Part shown: positions 15,766-24,440 of the stretch, piece after piece | How the letters are laid out: each line of letters begins with the position of its first letter | Position numbering within the stretch: the stretch's first letter is position 1 | Assembly: GCA_023131705.1 (NCBI GenBank) | Contig: JAGLZG010000057.1 | Coordinates: 1 to 52,126, forward strand | Direction: 5' to 3' | From: Nanobdellota archaeon | GTDB lineage: Archaea > Nanobdellota > Nanobdellia > Woesearchaeales > B3-WOES | Length of the DNA: 52,126 nucleotides | The notes under the pieces: generated by a model | Databases searched by the model: none | Told to the model about the DNA's origin: nothing | What the model saw: only the letters and a program-made list of their open reading frames with translations | Position numbers and translations under genes: made by a program

Positions 15766-16101
15766 TTATTTCTCAATCACCACAAAAGCCACTGCATAAT
15801 CATTTGTATGTGAAATGCTACATTTGACCCTATTATTTATTTTGCCATTAATTCTAACTTCTGATTTTCCCGATTCTAAATTTATTATTTCAATATTTTT
15901 AAGTATAATCTTTTTATCGTATGCTTTAATTATTGATTCTTTTGCGCAAAACTTCCCTGCAAAACTCATATAAGGTTTTTTCTTATTTTTACAATATATA
16001 ATTTCCTTATCTGTGAATATTAAGTTTAAAAAATTCTTATTTTCACACGCTTTTTCAAAACGTTTAATATTTTCGATATCCACACCTATTCCTGAAATCA
16101 T
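15766..16101 (-). CDS. acpS: Holo-[acyl-carrier-protein] synthase
   Basis: This 111-residue enzyme should transfer phosphopantetheine from coenzyme A to the ACP at 13222. Residues GIGVDIE (D8 is the metal ligand), FAGKFCAKESIIKA (E55) and SISHTNDYAVAF match the AcpS family, and the length is normal for an AcpS monomer. It lies 24 bases upstream of the FkbH gene. A TATA-like TTATTTTAAAAG near 16133-16144 suggests it can also be transcribed from its own promoter. Its presence shows that the ACP is meant to be activated locally. Confidence 0.88.
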   Translation of the reverse strand: MISGIGVDIENIKRFEKACENKNFLNLIFTDKEIIYCKNKKKPYMSFAGKFCAKESIIKAYDKKIILKNIEIINLESGKSEVRINGKINNRVKCSISHTNDYAVAFVVIEK

Positions 16102-16184
16102 ATTCTTTCAATCCAGTTCTATAATATTATTCTTTTAAAATAAATTTAGTTATCCTATACTTTTAATTGTATTGTATTCTATTA

Positions 16185-16721
16185 TTAATTTGTCTTTCTA
16201 ATTACTTTTGCTGGAACGCCCACAGCAATACTATTAGATGGTATATTTTTATTGACGACAGAGCCTGGCCCTATTATAGCTTCGTCCCCTACATCCGCCA
16301 TAACTACTGTATTACTACCTACCCAAGAGTGTTTGCCTATCTTAATTGGAATTTTTTTTGGAGGATAAAATTTTTCGAGTATATTACCAGCTTTTGAATG
16401 ACTTATAATAGTACAATTAGGACCCATACTGGCATAGTCTGATATATCCACCCTATCATAAACGTCTATTAAAATTCCTGGTTCTATATGTGCAAATTTA
16501 CCTATTTTTAGGTTCTTTAAAGACCCAATATCATAGTTAATTAGATTGATATTATATATTATAGCATTATAACTAATCTTTGCCCCTAAGATATTCAAAA
16601 ATAAAATTCTTAATGGAGAATAAGGCAATAACTTTAATACAACCTCTAACAAAGGACTTAAAATAAGATATTTTAAAATAACCTTAACTCCTCTTTCTTT
16701 TATTATCTTCATTAAAATCAT
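16185..16721 (-). CDS. Left-handed beta-helix acyltransferase
   Basis: This 178-residue protein has an N-terminal amphipathic or membrane-associated region (residues 1-45) and a hexapeptide-repeat beta-helix (about 60-170), ending in the family signature GPGSVVNKNIPSNSIAVGVPAKVI. The likely active histidine lies in ISHSKAG. Members O-acetylate sugars with acetyl-CoA. In this operon it could instead accept the acyl group from the ACP, which is inference. It is the first gene of the ACP operon, with a GGGGG 8 bases upstream of ATG 16721. Confidence 0.82.
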   Translation of the reverse strand: MILMKIIKERGVKVILKYLILSPLLEVVLKLLPYSPLRILFLNILGAKISYNAIIYNINLINYDIGSLKNLKIGKFAHIEPGILIDVYDRVDISDYASMGPNCTIISHSKAGNILEKFYPPKKIPIKIGKHSWVGSNTVVMADVGDEAIIGPGSVVNKNIPSNSIAVGVPAKVIRKTN

Positions 16722-16843
16722 TATATTCCCCCGAAATTCTATTATTTTAGCATACTTAAAAACTTTGCGGAAATTAGTTTTATTTAAATAAACAAAGTAT
16801 TTATAAATAAATAAATTTTATCTTTGCTTGAGGGGTGTATTAT

Positions 16844-17545
16844 ATGTTATCAGTTATTATTCCTGCTTATAATGAAGAAAAAAGAATAGGTAAAACCTTG
16901 GAGAGGATTATTTCTTATTTGGATTCTAAAAAGTATAGTTATGAAATTATTGTAGTGGATGATGGAAGCAGGGATAGAACAAGGGATGTTGTTAGGGGAG
17001 TTAGGAATGTAAAGATAAATAAAAAAAGAAAAAACATGGGAAAAGGGTATTCTGTTAAGGAAGGTATGTTAATTGCTAAAGGAGATTATCTATTATTCTC
17101 AGATGCGGATTTATCAACACCTATTGAAGAATTAGAAAAATTAATGAACTATATTAAAAAATATGATGTTATTATAGGATCAAGGGCCCTTAAAGAATCC
17201 GATATCCAGATAAGACAACCTTTTTACAGAGAGTATATGGGTAAAATATTTAATTTCTTTGTACAAATATTAACAGTTAAGGGAATAAGGGATACACAGT
17301 GCGGCTTTAAGTTATTCACAAAAAAAGCAGCAAAAGAGATATTTAGCAAGCAAAAAATAGATGGTTTTGGATTTGATGTTGAGGTGTTATTTATTGCTAG
17401 AAAAAAAGGATTTAAAATTAAGGAAGTTCCTATTGTTTGGAGAAATAGCATAAACACCAAGGTAAGTCCTGTAAAAGATTCTGTTAGGATGTTTTATGAT
17501 ATTTTAAAGGTAAGATTAAATAGTATGAAAGGAAAATACAGGTAA
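16844..17545 (+). CDS. ALG5-like dolichyl-phosphate glucosyltransferase (GT2)
   Basis: This 233-residue enzyme has the GT2 pattern with SVIIPAYNEEKRIG at the start, VVDDGSRDRT and the metal-binding DAD in SDADLSTP near residue 86, plus DTQCGFKLF near 146. The SDADLSTP form is typical of dolichyl-phosphate beta-glucosyltransferases. It has no C-terminal membrane helices. I start at ATG 16844 instead of the in-frame GTG 9 bases earlier because the N-terminus then matches the family and a GAGGGG lies 9 bases upstream. It is followed after 25 bases by a YfhO-type GT-C gene, its likely partner. Confidence 0.86.
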   Translation: MLSVIIPAYNEEKRIGKTLERIISYLDSKKYSYEIIVVDDGSRDRTRDVVRGVRNVKINKKRKNMGKGYSVKEGMLIAKGDYLLFSDADLSTPIEELEKLMNYIKKYDVIIGSRALKESDIQIRQPFYREYMGKIFNFFVQILTVKGIRDTQCGFKLFTKKAAKEIFSKQKIDGFGFDVEVLFIARKKGFKIKEVPIVWRNSINTKVSPVKDSVRMFYDILKVRLNSMKGKYR

Positions 17546-17570
17546 AATATTTGAAAGGTCGGTAAAGAAT

Positions 17571-20072
17571 ATGTTAAAAAAATTAATAAAATGGCCTCAT
17601 TTTTATTATGTTCTTTTTATAGTTATTCTTGCTCTTTTGTTAAGTGGCCCTTTACTTAATTTAAATAATTCTAAAAGGAACGGAGACTGGAGAAATTCTG
17701 ATACTCCTGGCTATCATTTTTTAAAGCAGTATGTTATTGAAGATAAAAGCTGGCCATTGTGGGATCATATGACTTTTAGCGGCAGGCCTTTATTTAGTTT
17801 TGGACTGCCTTTGCAGTATCCTGTAGCAATAATTTTATCATTATTCCTGCATCCATATGCAACACTAAATCTAATGATGATATTACATCTACTTTTAGCT
17901 GGGTTAGGAATGTATTTTCTTGCTTATGAAATCCTAAAATGTCAGAAATCGAAAATTTCTGAGCACACGAAAAAATCGAAGATTTTTTGTGCCCCAGAAA
18001 CGCAAAGCGTTTCTAAGGATGCTCAAAAACCGCTTGAACAATCTACATCAAGCAATACGCTACAGGTCTCTGATTGGCGGTTTTCGACAAATAAAAAATC
18101 TGCTTTGATTTCATCTGTTATTTATTCTTTATGCCCTTACCTTTTAATTAGTAGTTTAAATCATCCCTTCTGGGTTTATGGTTTATCTTATATTCCTCTA
18201 GAATTATTTTTAGCTATAAAATCATTTAAGAGCAAGCTCCATTTTATCAGATATTCTGTAATTCTAGGATTAGTTTTTGCATTACATTTTCTAAGTGGAG
18301 GTATTTTACAATGGTATTATGCAGTTGGTTTTGTTTCATTTTATTTGTTTTTTAAGATATTCGGAAAAAACTGGCAAAGCAGACTAATAAAATCCTCTTT
18401 GATTTTAATAATATTCCTCGCTCTTACATTTTCTTTGTCTGCTGTAAGGTTTTTGCCAGGAAATGAATGGACATCATTTACAAATAGGGGTGTTGGTTTG
18501 CCTATGGAAGAAATAATGAGGGTAGGGCACTTGGAATGGAATAATTTTATTGATACTTTTGTTTATTCTCTTCATCATGATTCCAAAGCTGGTAGAAGTA
18601 GATGTGGCCAAATTGGTTTAGTTGGATTAGGCCTTATGGTATTTGGAATTTATTCTTATTTTAAGAACAAGGATTATAAGATAAGAAAAAAAGATATGAT
18701 GTTGTTCTTAATAATAACAATGGTTTTGGTTTCTATTTTTGCATCAGGAATATTTTTAAAATATATTTACAATTTCCCAGGAATAAAATCTCAAAGAGGC
18801 TTAGACAGGTCTTTGATTATTTATGTTGTATGCGCTGCTTTAATGGCAGGATTTGGAATGAATTATTTATTTGAAAAATTAAAAACAAAAAATTATTCTC
18901 TAAAGAAAATGAATGTTATTTTTTTAATTGTAATTGTTTTGGTTGCCGGAAATCTTTTATTCATAGACCAAGAATCACTTTCTAATTTTAGAAGTGGATT
19001 TGAACATTATTCTATAACTGAGAACAATCCTGTTTTTTTGAAAATAGCTGAAGACAAAGATATCTTTAGATTTCATGTTATAGAAGTAGCAGGAGTTGAT
19101 TGGAATAATTTTTTAGGGTCTAGTATACCATTGAACTTAGAATCAATTTATGGTATGTATGGTCCCCTCTGGGATAGTAGATACTTCCATACATTTTTGG
19201 CTTCAACTTTTAGATCGCCTGCAAAATTGTGGGGGATGCTAAATGTTAAGTATATAATTTCTGCAAATGAGATTAATAATACAGATTATGAATTTGTGGA
19301 AAGGTTTGATGATGTTCCTTTAGATACAATAAGCAAAAAGAAATATAATAATACTGCTTACTTGTATAAAAATAAAAAATTCCTACCAAGAGCATTTATT
19401 TCTCCAACACCTATTTTGATTGTTGGTCAAGAAGATAATGTTAAACAGTTGATGTATGGATTATTGATTAATCCTAACTTTGATCCAAGCAAAACAATAA
19501 TAGTGCAAGGAAAAGAAACAATAGACAGCTATGGGATAAATGAGTTAAGAAGATATGATGCTGTTTTCTTAACACAAGGATCTATCACACAGAATTCCCA
19601 ATTTATCTTAGAATCATACAAAAATAAAGGAGGGGCAATTTTTCCAGATGTTTTAGATGGAAAAAATATGTTGTCAAATGAAGAGATTGATGAATTATTT
19701 TTAAAATTAAATAAAGTAAATAAAACTATGAAAAAGATTAAAATCATTAGTTATTATGATAAAACACCAAATTTCATGAGAATCAGTTTGGATAATAAAG
19801 AGAATTCATTTTTGTTTGTCAGTGAAAAATATACATTGTATCCTGGATGGACTGCAAAGATTGATGGAAAAGAAACAGAAATTTTATTATCTAACGGTGT
19901 TTTAAGCGCTGTTTATATCCCAATAGACTCTGAATACATAACCTTTAAATATTATCCAAGGAGCTTTAGAAAAGGATTAATAATAACTATTCTTTCATCA
20001 ATTATCATTCTTTTTTATTTTGGATACAAAACAATAAAATATCTTAAAAAAAAGAAACAAATTATCTCTTAG
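17571..20072 (+). CDS. YfhO-like multi-helix membrane protein with palindromic insert
   Basis: This 833-residue protein has about a dozen membrane helices to residue 470 and a soluble C-terminal half ending in a last helix (about 803-825). YPGWTAKIDGKETEI and KLWGMLNVKYIIS are typical of YfhO proteins, which transfer glucose or another sugar onto glycans outside the cell using a lipid-phosphate donor. The preceding ALG5-like gene would make that donor. Residues about 124-174 are a hydrophilic stretch that interrupts two helices and is encoded by a run of hairpins (17941-18085) in frame, an apparent insertion. Otherwise the gene looks intact. Its stop overlaps the convergent rfbH-like gene by 11 bases. 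Confidence 0.78.
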   Translation: MLKKLIKWPHFYYVLFIVILALLLSGPLLNLNNSKRNGDWRNSDTPGYHFLKQYVIEDKSWPLWDHMTFSGRPLFSFGLPLQYPVAIILSLFLHPYATLNLMMILHLLLAGLGMYFLAYEILKCQKSKISEHTKKSKIFCAPETQSVSKDAQKPLEQSTSSNTLQVSDWRFSTNKKSALISSVIYSLCPYLLISSLNHPFWVYGLSYIPLELFLAIKSFKSKLHFIRYSVILGLVFALHFLSGGILQWYYAVGFVSFYLFFKIFGKNWQSRLIKSSLILIIFLALTFSLSAVRFLPGNEWTSFTNRGVGLPMEEIMRVGHLEWNNFIDTFVYSLHHDSKAGRSRCGQIGLVGLGLMVFGIYSYFKNKDYKIRKKDMMLFLIITMVLVSIFASGIFLKYIYNFPGIKSQRGLDRSLIIYVVCAALMAGFGMNYLFEKLKTKNYSLKKMNVIFLIVIVLVAGNLLFIDQESLSNFRSGFEHYSITENNPVFLKIAEDKDIFRFHVIEVAGVDWNNFLGSSIPLNLESIYGMYGPLWDSRYFHTFLASTFRSPAKLWGMLNVKYIISANEINNTDYEFVERFDDVPLDTISKKKYNNTAYLYKNKKFLPRAFISPTPILIVGQEDNVKQLMYGLLINPNFDPSKTIIVQGKETIDSYGINELRRYDAVFLTQGSITQNSQFILESYKNKGGAIFPDVLDGKNMLSNEEIDELFLKLNKVNKTMKKIKIISYYDKTPNFMRISLDNKENSFLFVSEKYTLYPGWTAKIDGKETEILLSNGVLSAVYIPIDSEYITFKYYPRSFRKGLIITILSSIIILFYFGYKTIKYLKKKKQIIS
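17941..18085. repeat. Palindrome-rich in-frame insertion
   Basis: At least four hairpins follow one another: 17942-17962 (8-bp stem), 17963-17992 (8-bp stem plus a GCAC/GTGC extension), 17996-18014 (AGAAACGC/GCGTTTCT, loop AAA) and an outer stem AAAACCGC/GCGGTTTT at 18026-18033 and 18077-18084 that encloses GCTTGA/TCAAGC. The left edge AAAATGTCAGAAATC is also found near 870-884 in intergenic DNA. The insert keeps the reading frame and adds about 50 hydrophilic residues. Confidence 0.7.
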
Positions 20073-21393
20073 CATGTTTTTCCAAAAACTTTGTTAAGAC
20101 CTCTTGCATATAAGAAATTCTTTCCTTATTAATAGTTGGATAAATACCTATAAAAAATGTCCTTTCTGTAACTATATCCGAATTCTTAAGGTTTCCTGAA
20201 ACCCTATGGTTAATTCCTTCGTAAGCTGGTTGTCTTAATACATTACCTGAAAATAATAATCTAGTTTGAATTAAATTTTTTTCCAGATATTTTATAATGT
20301 CTAGTCTTTTGAAAGGAGACCCTTCTTTAATTGTTAGAGGATAGGCAAACCAGCAGGGTTCTGCATCAGGAATTGATTTTGGCAAAACAAACAAATCTTC
20401 ATATTTTTTAAAGAAAGATTGCATTATATCAAAATTTCTCTTTCTCTGCTCAATAAATTGAGGTAATTTCTTAAATTGCTCAATCCCAAAAGCACATTGA
20501 AATTCAAGGGGTTTTAAATTATAACCAATATGACTATAAACGTATTTATGATCATAACCATAAGGAAGATTCTTAAATTTAAAATCAAATCTTCTGCCAC
20601 ATGCACCATTAGACTTTTTCTCATTGTGTTTACAATAACAAGCTCTCCCCCAATCTCTTAAACTCCTTAATATCCTATCCATATTTAAGCTATTGGATAA
20701 TACAGCTCCACCTTCCCCCATTGTTATATGGTGTGCAGGATAAAAACTATAAGTGGACATAATGCCAAAACTGCCGCATCTTTTACCCTTAAAGGAAGAA
20801 CCAAGAGCATCGCACGCATCTTCTATCAACAAGATCTTCTTGTCTTCTGCAATCTCTTTAAGAGCAACCATATCATTAGGATTACCTAATGTATGCACAA
20901 TAAATATAGCCTTTGTTTTTGAAGATATCGCTTCTTTTATAGATTCAATACTGGGATTATAAGTTCCTAACTCACAATCAACAAAAACAGGTTTAAAATT
21001 ATTCTGAATAAGGGGATTAACAGTTGTTGGAAAAGAATTAGCACAAACTATAATCTCATCACCATCATTTAATTTACTCTCAAATTGTTTTGATTTTAAA
21101 GCAGAAATAGCTAAAAGATTTGCAGAAGAACCAGAGTTTGTAACCATACCATGTTTCATACCAATAAATTCAGCAAGCATATTCTCAAATAGTTCTGCTT
21201 TTTTACCTGTACCAAACCAACCATCTAAAAAAGAGTTTATAAATGCCCAAGATTCTTTATCATCAAAAACAGCCCCTGCATATTGTACTCTTGAAGAGCC
21301 TTTTACAAACACATCTTTTTGTTTTTTTAACCTAAATAATCCCATCACACTATTCTTGATACTTTCTCTTAATCTTTCTTCTTCTATGTCCAT
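20062..21393 (-). CDS. rfbH: RfbH/E1-type sugar 3-dehydrase (PLP and iron-sulfur)
   Basis: This 443-residue protein of the DegT/AHBA fold matches CDP-4-keto-6-deoxyglucose 3-dehydrase (E1). The PLP-binding lysine is replaced by histidine in SFYPAHHITMGEGG (residues 216-229), as in E1, which works by dehydration instead of transamination. Cysteines C194, C252, C254 and C265 follow the CX57CX1C-X-C pattern of the [2Fe-2S] site of E1. The product would be a 3,6-dideoxyhexose precursor. E1 needs a reductase partner (E3), and none is seen in the window. A Shine-Dalgarno AGGAG lies about 8 bases upstream of the ATG. No cytidylyltransferase for hexose is obvious, so the nucleotide carrier is uncertain. 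Confidence 0.85.
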   Translation of the reverse strand: MDIEEERLRESIKNSVMGLFRLKKQKDVFVKGSSRVQYAGAVFDDKESWAFINSFLDGWFGTGKKAELFENMLAEFIGMKHGMVTNSGSSANLLAISALKSKQFESKLNDGDEIIVCANSFPTTVNPLIQNNFKPVFVDCELGTYNPSIESIKEAISSKTKAIFIVHTLGNPNDMVALKEIAEDKKILLIEDACDALGSSFKGKRCGSFGIMSTYSFYPAHHITMGEGGAVLSNSLNMDRILRSLRDWGRACYCKHNEKKSNGACGRRFDFKFKNLPYGYDHKYVYSHIGYNLKPLEFQCAFGIEQFKKLPQFIEQRKRNFDIMQSFFKKYEDLFVLPKSIPDAEPCWFAYPLTIKEGSPFKRLDIIKYLEKNLIQTRLLFSGNVLRQPAYEGINHRVSGNLKNSDIVTERTFFIGIYPTINKERISYMQEVLTKFLEKHAKR

Positions 21394-21517
21394 AAAGTTT
21401 CTCCTTTAAAAATATAAGTTAAATAATGGAATATTAAAGATTATATAAAATTTATGTTTATAAAGCCTTGGTTAAATCATATCCTATGTGGTCTCTCTTT
21501 GAGCCACGCTTTTCAAT

Positions 21518-21530
21518 AAATTTATATAGA
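21518..21530 (+). promoter_or_regulatory. TATA box for the aminotransferase operon
   Basis: AAATTTATATAGA lies about 30 bases upstream of ATG 21556, consistent with a very short leader. The 163-base gap to the divergent rfbH-like gene also holds a small bulged hairpin near 21488-21507. Confidence 0.6.
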
Positions 21531-21555
21531 TGTTTTAATTTATTCCCAAAAGAGA

Positions 21556-22704
21556 ATGATACCTATATTTAAACCAACTCTCGGGAAAGAAGAATTAGAA
21601 GAGATAAAAGAATCTTTTGATTCACATTGGATTGGACTTGGACCAAAAACAAAAAAATTTGAAGAGGAATTTAAAAAATATATAGAAGCAAAAAATGCCA
21701 TTTCTTTAAATTCTGGTACTGCAGCATTACATTTATCACTAATTGCTTCAGGAATAAAAGAAGGCGACGAAGTTTTAATCCCATCAATGACTTTTGCTTC
21801 AACAGGACATGCAGTTCTTTTCTGTAGAGCTAAACCAATATTAGTAGATGTTGACAGAGAAACTTTGCTTATGGATACAAATGATTTAAAGAAAAAAATA
21901 AATCCAAAAACAAAAGCCATTATAGCGGTCCATTACGGAGGACATATATGTGACATGGATAAAATTATAAGTATTGCTAAAGAAAAAGGAATTTCTCTAA
22001 TAGAAGATGCTGCAAACTGTGCAGGAGCAGAATATAAAGGTAAAAAAATAGGCAACCTAGATTCTGATTTTACATGTTTTAGTTTTGAAGCAAAAAAGAA
22101 CATGACAACAGGAGATGGTGGTATGTTAACTACCAATAAAGAAGGGAGGATGATAGACAAAATAAGAAGTTTGAGATGGGTTGGAATGGATAAAGATACT
22201 TTAAAAAGATTCTCTGGAAAAAGAAAACCTTGGGAATATGATATAATTGAGTTAGGATATAAATATAATATGAATGACATTGCGGCAAGTATTGGAATAG
22301 CTCAGCTAAAAAAACTTGATGATATGAATGATAAAAAAAGAAAAATACTTGAAAAATATAATAAAGTGTTTAAAGATTTAAAATGGTTAAAAACTCCTGT
22401 TGATAAGGACTATGCAAAAAATGCTTATTGGCTTTATATCTTAAGGGTTGAAGAAGGAGATAGAAACAAACTTATGGAATATCTTTTAAAAAAAGGCATA
22501 CAAACAACAACCAACTTTAAACCACTTCATTTATTTAGTTTTTATAAAGACTATTATCAAAAAAATGGAATAACTGTTAAATGTCCTGTTGCAGAAGAAG
22601 AATGGAAAAAAGTAGTGGTATTACCTCTTTACCCAACCATGACTGATGAAGAATTTAATAAAATAGTGGAATCAGTTAAAAATTATAAAAATGAAGATAA
22701 CTAA
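21556..22704 (+). CDS. DegT/DnrJ-type sugar aminotransferase
   Basis: This 382-residue PLP enzyme should aminate a nucleotide keto-sugar. The Schiff-base lysine is K181 in SFEAKKNMTTGDGG, and SGTAALHLSL, EDAANCAGAEYKGK and YNMNDIAASIG follow the family pattern. It overlaps the RmlC-like gene by 14 bases. The operon continues with an RmlA-type enzyme, so the substrate may be a dTDP-linked 4-keto or 3-keto sugar. The true position aminated cannot be read from sequence. Confidence 0.87.
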   Translation: MIPIFKPTLGKEELEEIKESFDSHWIGLGPKTKKFEEEFKKYIEAKNAISLNSGTAALHLSLIASGIKEGDEVLIPSMTFASTGHAVLFCRAKPILVDVDRETLLMDTNDLKKKINPKTKAIIAVHYGGHICDMDKIISIAKEKGISLIEDAANCAGAEYKGKKIGNLDSDFTCFSFEAKKNMTTGDGGMLTTNKEGRMIDKIRSLRWVGMDKDTLKRFSGKRKPWEYDIIELGYKYNMNDIAASIGIAQLKKLDDMNDKKRKILEKYNKVFKDLKWLKTPVDKDYAKNAYWLYILRVEEGDRNKLMEYLLKKGIQTTTNFKPLHLFSFYKDYYQKNGITVKCPVAEEEWKKVVVLPLYPTMTDEEFNKIVESVKNYKNEDN

Positions 22705-23251
22705 AACAGAATTTGAAGGTCTATTAATAATTGAACCTGATATCTTTAATGATGATAGGGGTTGTTTTTTTGATATATATGACAAAAAAGAATTTAAAAA
22801 AATAGGCATAGATGTTGATTTTGTTCAAGATAGCCAAACAATATCAAAAAAAGATGTCATAAGAGGATTACATTTTCAAAAACCCCCTTTTACAAGAGAT
22901 AAAATACTTTATGTAAGCAAGGGTGCTGTTTTAGATGTTGTTGTAGATCTCAGAAAGAATTCCCCAACTTATGGTAAATGGTTTTCTACTGAACTAACAG
23001 AAGAAAATAAAAAGATGCTATTAGTTCCTAAGGGATTTGCTCATGGATATTTGGTTTTAGAAAACAACACAACACTCCAATATCAATTTTCAAATTTTTA
23101 CAATAAAGAATCTCAATCAGGAATGATATGGAATGATCCTGATGTAAATATTGATTGGCAACTTGGTAAATATGGAATAAGGGGGGATGAATTGATAATT
23201 TCAGAAAAAGATAAAAATAACCCTAAATTTAAAGAAATAGAGCCATTATAA
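22691..23251 (+). CDS. rmlC: dTDP-4-dehydrorhamnose 3,5-epimerase-like protein
   Basis: This 186-residue cupin matches RmlC in length and motifs: DDRGCFFDIY, the catalytic histidine H61 in RGLHFQKPP, GKWFSTELT, GFAHGYLVL and the tyrosine in TTLQYQFSN. It would epimerise C3 and/or C5 of a dTDP-4-keto-6-deoxy sugar. RmlB and RmlD partners are not in the window, so they are either elsewhere or the epimerase serves an amino-sugar pathway with the aminotransferase it overlaps. The aminotransferase, RmlC and RmlA genes follow each other on one strand. Confidence 0.85.
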   Translation: MKITKTEFEGLLIIEPDIFNDDRGCFFDIYDKKEFKKIGIDVDFVQDSQTISKKDVIRGLHFQKPPFTRDKILYVSKGAVLDVVVDLRKNSPTYGKWFSTELTEENKKMLLVPKGFAHGYLVLENNTTLQYQFSNFYNKESQSGMIWNDPDVNIDWQLGKYGIRGDELIISEKDKNNPKFKEIEPL

Positions 23252-23329
23252 TAAAAAAACATTAAACTTATAAATATTTGAGTATTCCTAAAATTAGATA
23301 TAGTGGTGATAGGAATTGGGGGCAGATAA

Positions 23330-24406
23330 ATGAAAGGATTAATACTTGCTGGAGGACATGGAGTGAGGCTTAGGCCAATAACAAATACCCTCCAAAAACA
23401 GCTTATACCCATAGCTAATAAACCCATTATACACTATGTAATAGAGGATTTAGTGAATGCAGGAATAAAAGATGTAGGTATTGTTGTAGGTCCAAACAAA
23501 GAACAGATAATAGAAGCAGTAGGAGATGGAACTAAATTGGGATGTAAAATAACCTATATCTACCAAGATGAACCAAAGGGACTGGCCCACGCAATCCTAG
23601 TTTCAAAAGATTACCTTAAAGACGAAGATTTTATTATGTATCTAGGAGACAATCTTATTAAAGGAGGTATCAAAAATTTTGTTAATAATTTCAAAAATAG
23701 CGATAATTCTTTAAGCCTTATGTTGACTGAAGTACCAAATCCTAAAGAGTATGGCATTGCCCTTATTGATGAACAAAAAAAAGTTATAACGAAATTATTA
23801 GAGAAACCAAAAAACCCACCAACAAATTTATCCATAGTAGGGATATATGGCTTTACTAAAGAAGTTTTTGAAGCAATTAAACATATTAAACCCTCATGGC
23901 GTAATGAACTTGAAGTAACAGATACTATGCAATGGATGATTGAAAATAACTACAAAGCTGGATTTGAAAAAGTAGTTGGATGGTGGAAAGATACTGGAGA
24001 TGCTAAATCACTTCTAGCTGCCAACCAACTTATACTGGATAGCTATATCAAACTCGAAGAGGGAACAAAAGATAATCTTATCAACCCTAATATACAAGGC
24101 AGGGTTAGAATTGGAAAGAATTGTAAAATAGCTAATAATGCTATAATCAGAGGTCCGGCAATTATAGGGGGTAACTGTACTATGGGGGAAAAAGTATTTA
24201 TCGGCCCATACACTTCTATAGGCAACAATGTTTCCATTAGAAAAGGAGAAATAGAAAACTCAATTATTATGGACAATGTTATTATCAACACTAAAGAACG
24301 TTTAATCAGCAGTATCTTTGGACGTGGTTCAGTATTTGAAACAAAAAATAGAATTCCCCATGGCAACAAAGTGATTATTGGGGATAATTCTCGAATAGAA
24401 CTTTAG
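23330..24406 (+). CDS. rmlA: Glucose-1-phosphate thymidylyltransferase, long form
   Basis: This 358-residue enzyme has an N-terminal nucleotidyltransferase domain (LAGGHGVRLRPIT, KQLIPIANKPI, YLGDN, EKPKNPPTN, WWKDTGD) and a C-terminal left-handed beta-helix (about 245-355), the build of StrD/GraD-type dTDP-glucose synthases. The usual GTR of the signature is GVR here, a small departure. It should make dTDP-glucose from dTTP and glucose 1-phosphate for the preceding epimerase and aminotransferase. A TATA-like TTATAAATATTTG near 23269-23281 suggests a separate promoter with a leader of about 25 bases. Confidence 0.85.
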   Translation: MKGLILAGGHGVRLRPITNTLQKQLIPIANKPIIHYVIEDLVNAGIKDVGIVVGPNKEQIIEAVGDGTKLGCKITYIYQDEPKGLAHAILVSKDYLKDEDFIMYLGDNLIKGGIKNFVNNFKNSDNSLSLMLTEVPNPKEYGIALIDEQKKVITKLLEKPKNPPTNLSIVGIYGFTKEVFEAIKHIKPSWRNELEVTDTMQWMIENNYKAGFEKVVGWWKDTGDAKSLLAANQLILDSYIKLEEGTKDNLINPNIQGRVRIGKNCKIANNAIIRGPAIIGGNCTMGEKVFIGPYTSIGNNVSIRKGEIENSIIMDNVIINTKERLISSIFGRGSVFETKNRIPHGNKVIIGDNSRIEL

Positions 24407-24440
24407 GAAAATATAACTGAAGTTAAGAATTTTGAAGTGA

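Noticed and set aside
16167..16397. Short plus-strand ORFs opposite the acyltransferase and other genes
   Set aside because: They lie opposite well-supported genes, have no recognisable domain and no promoter or ribosome-binding site, so they are frame shadows.
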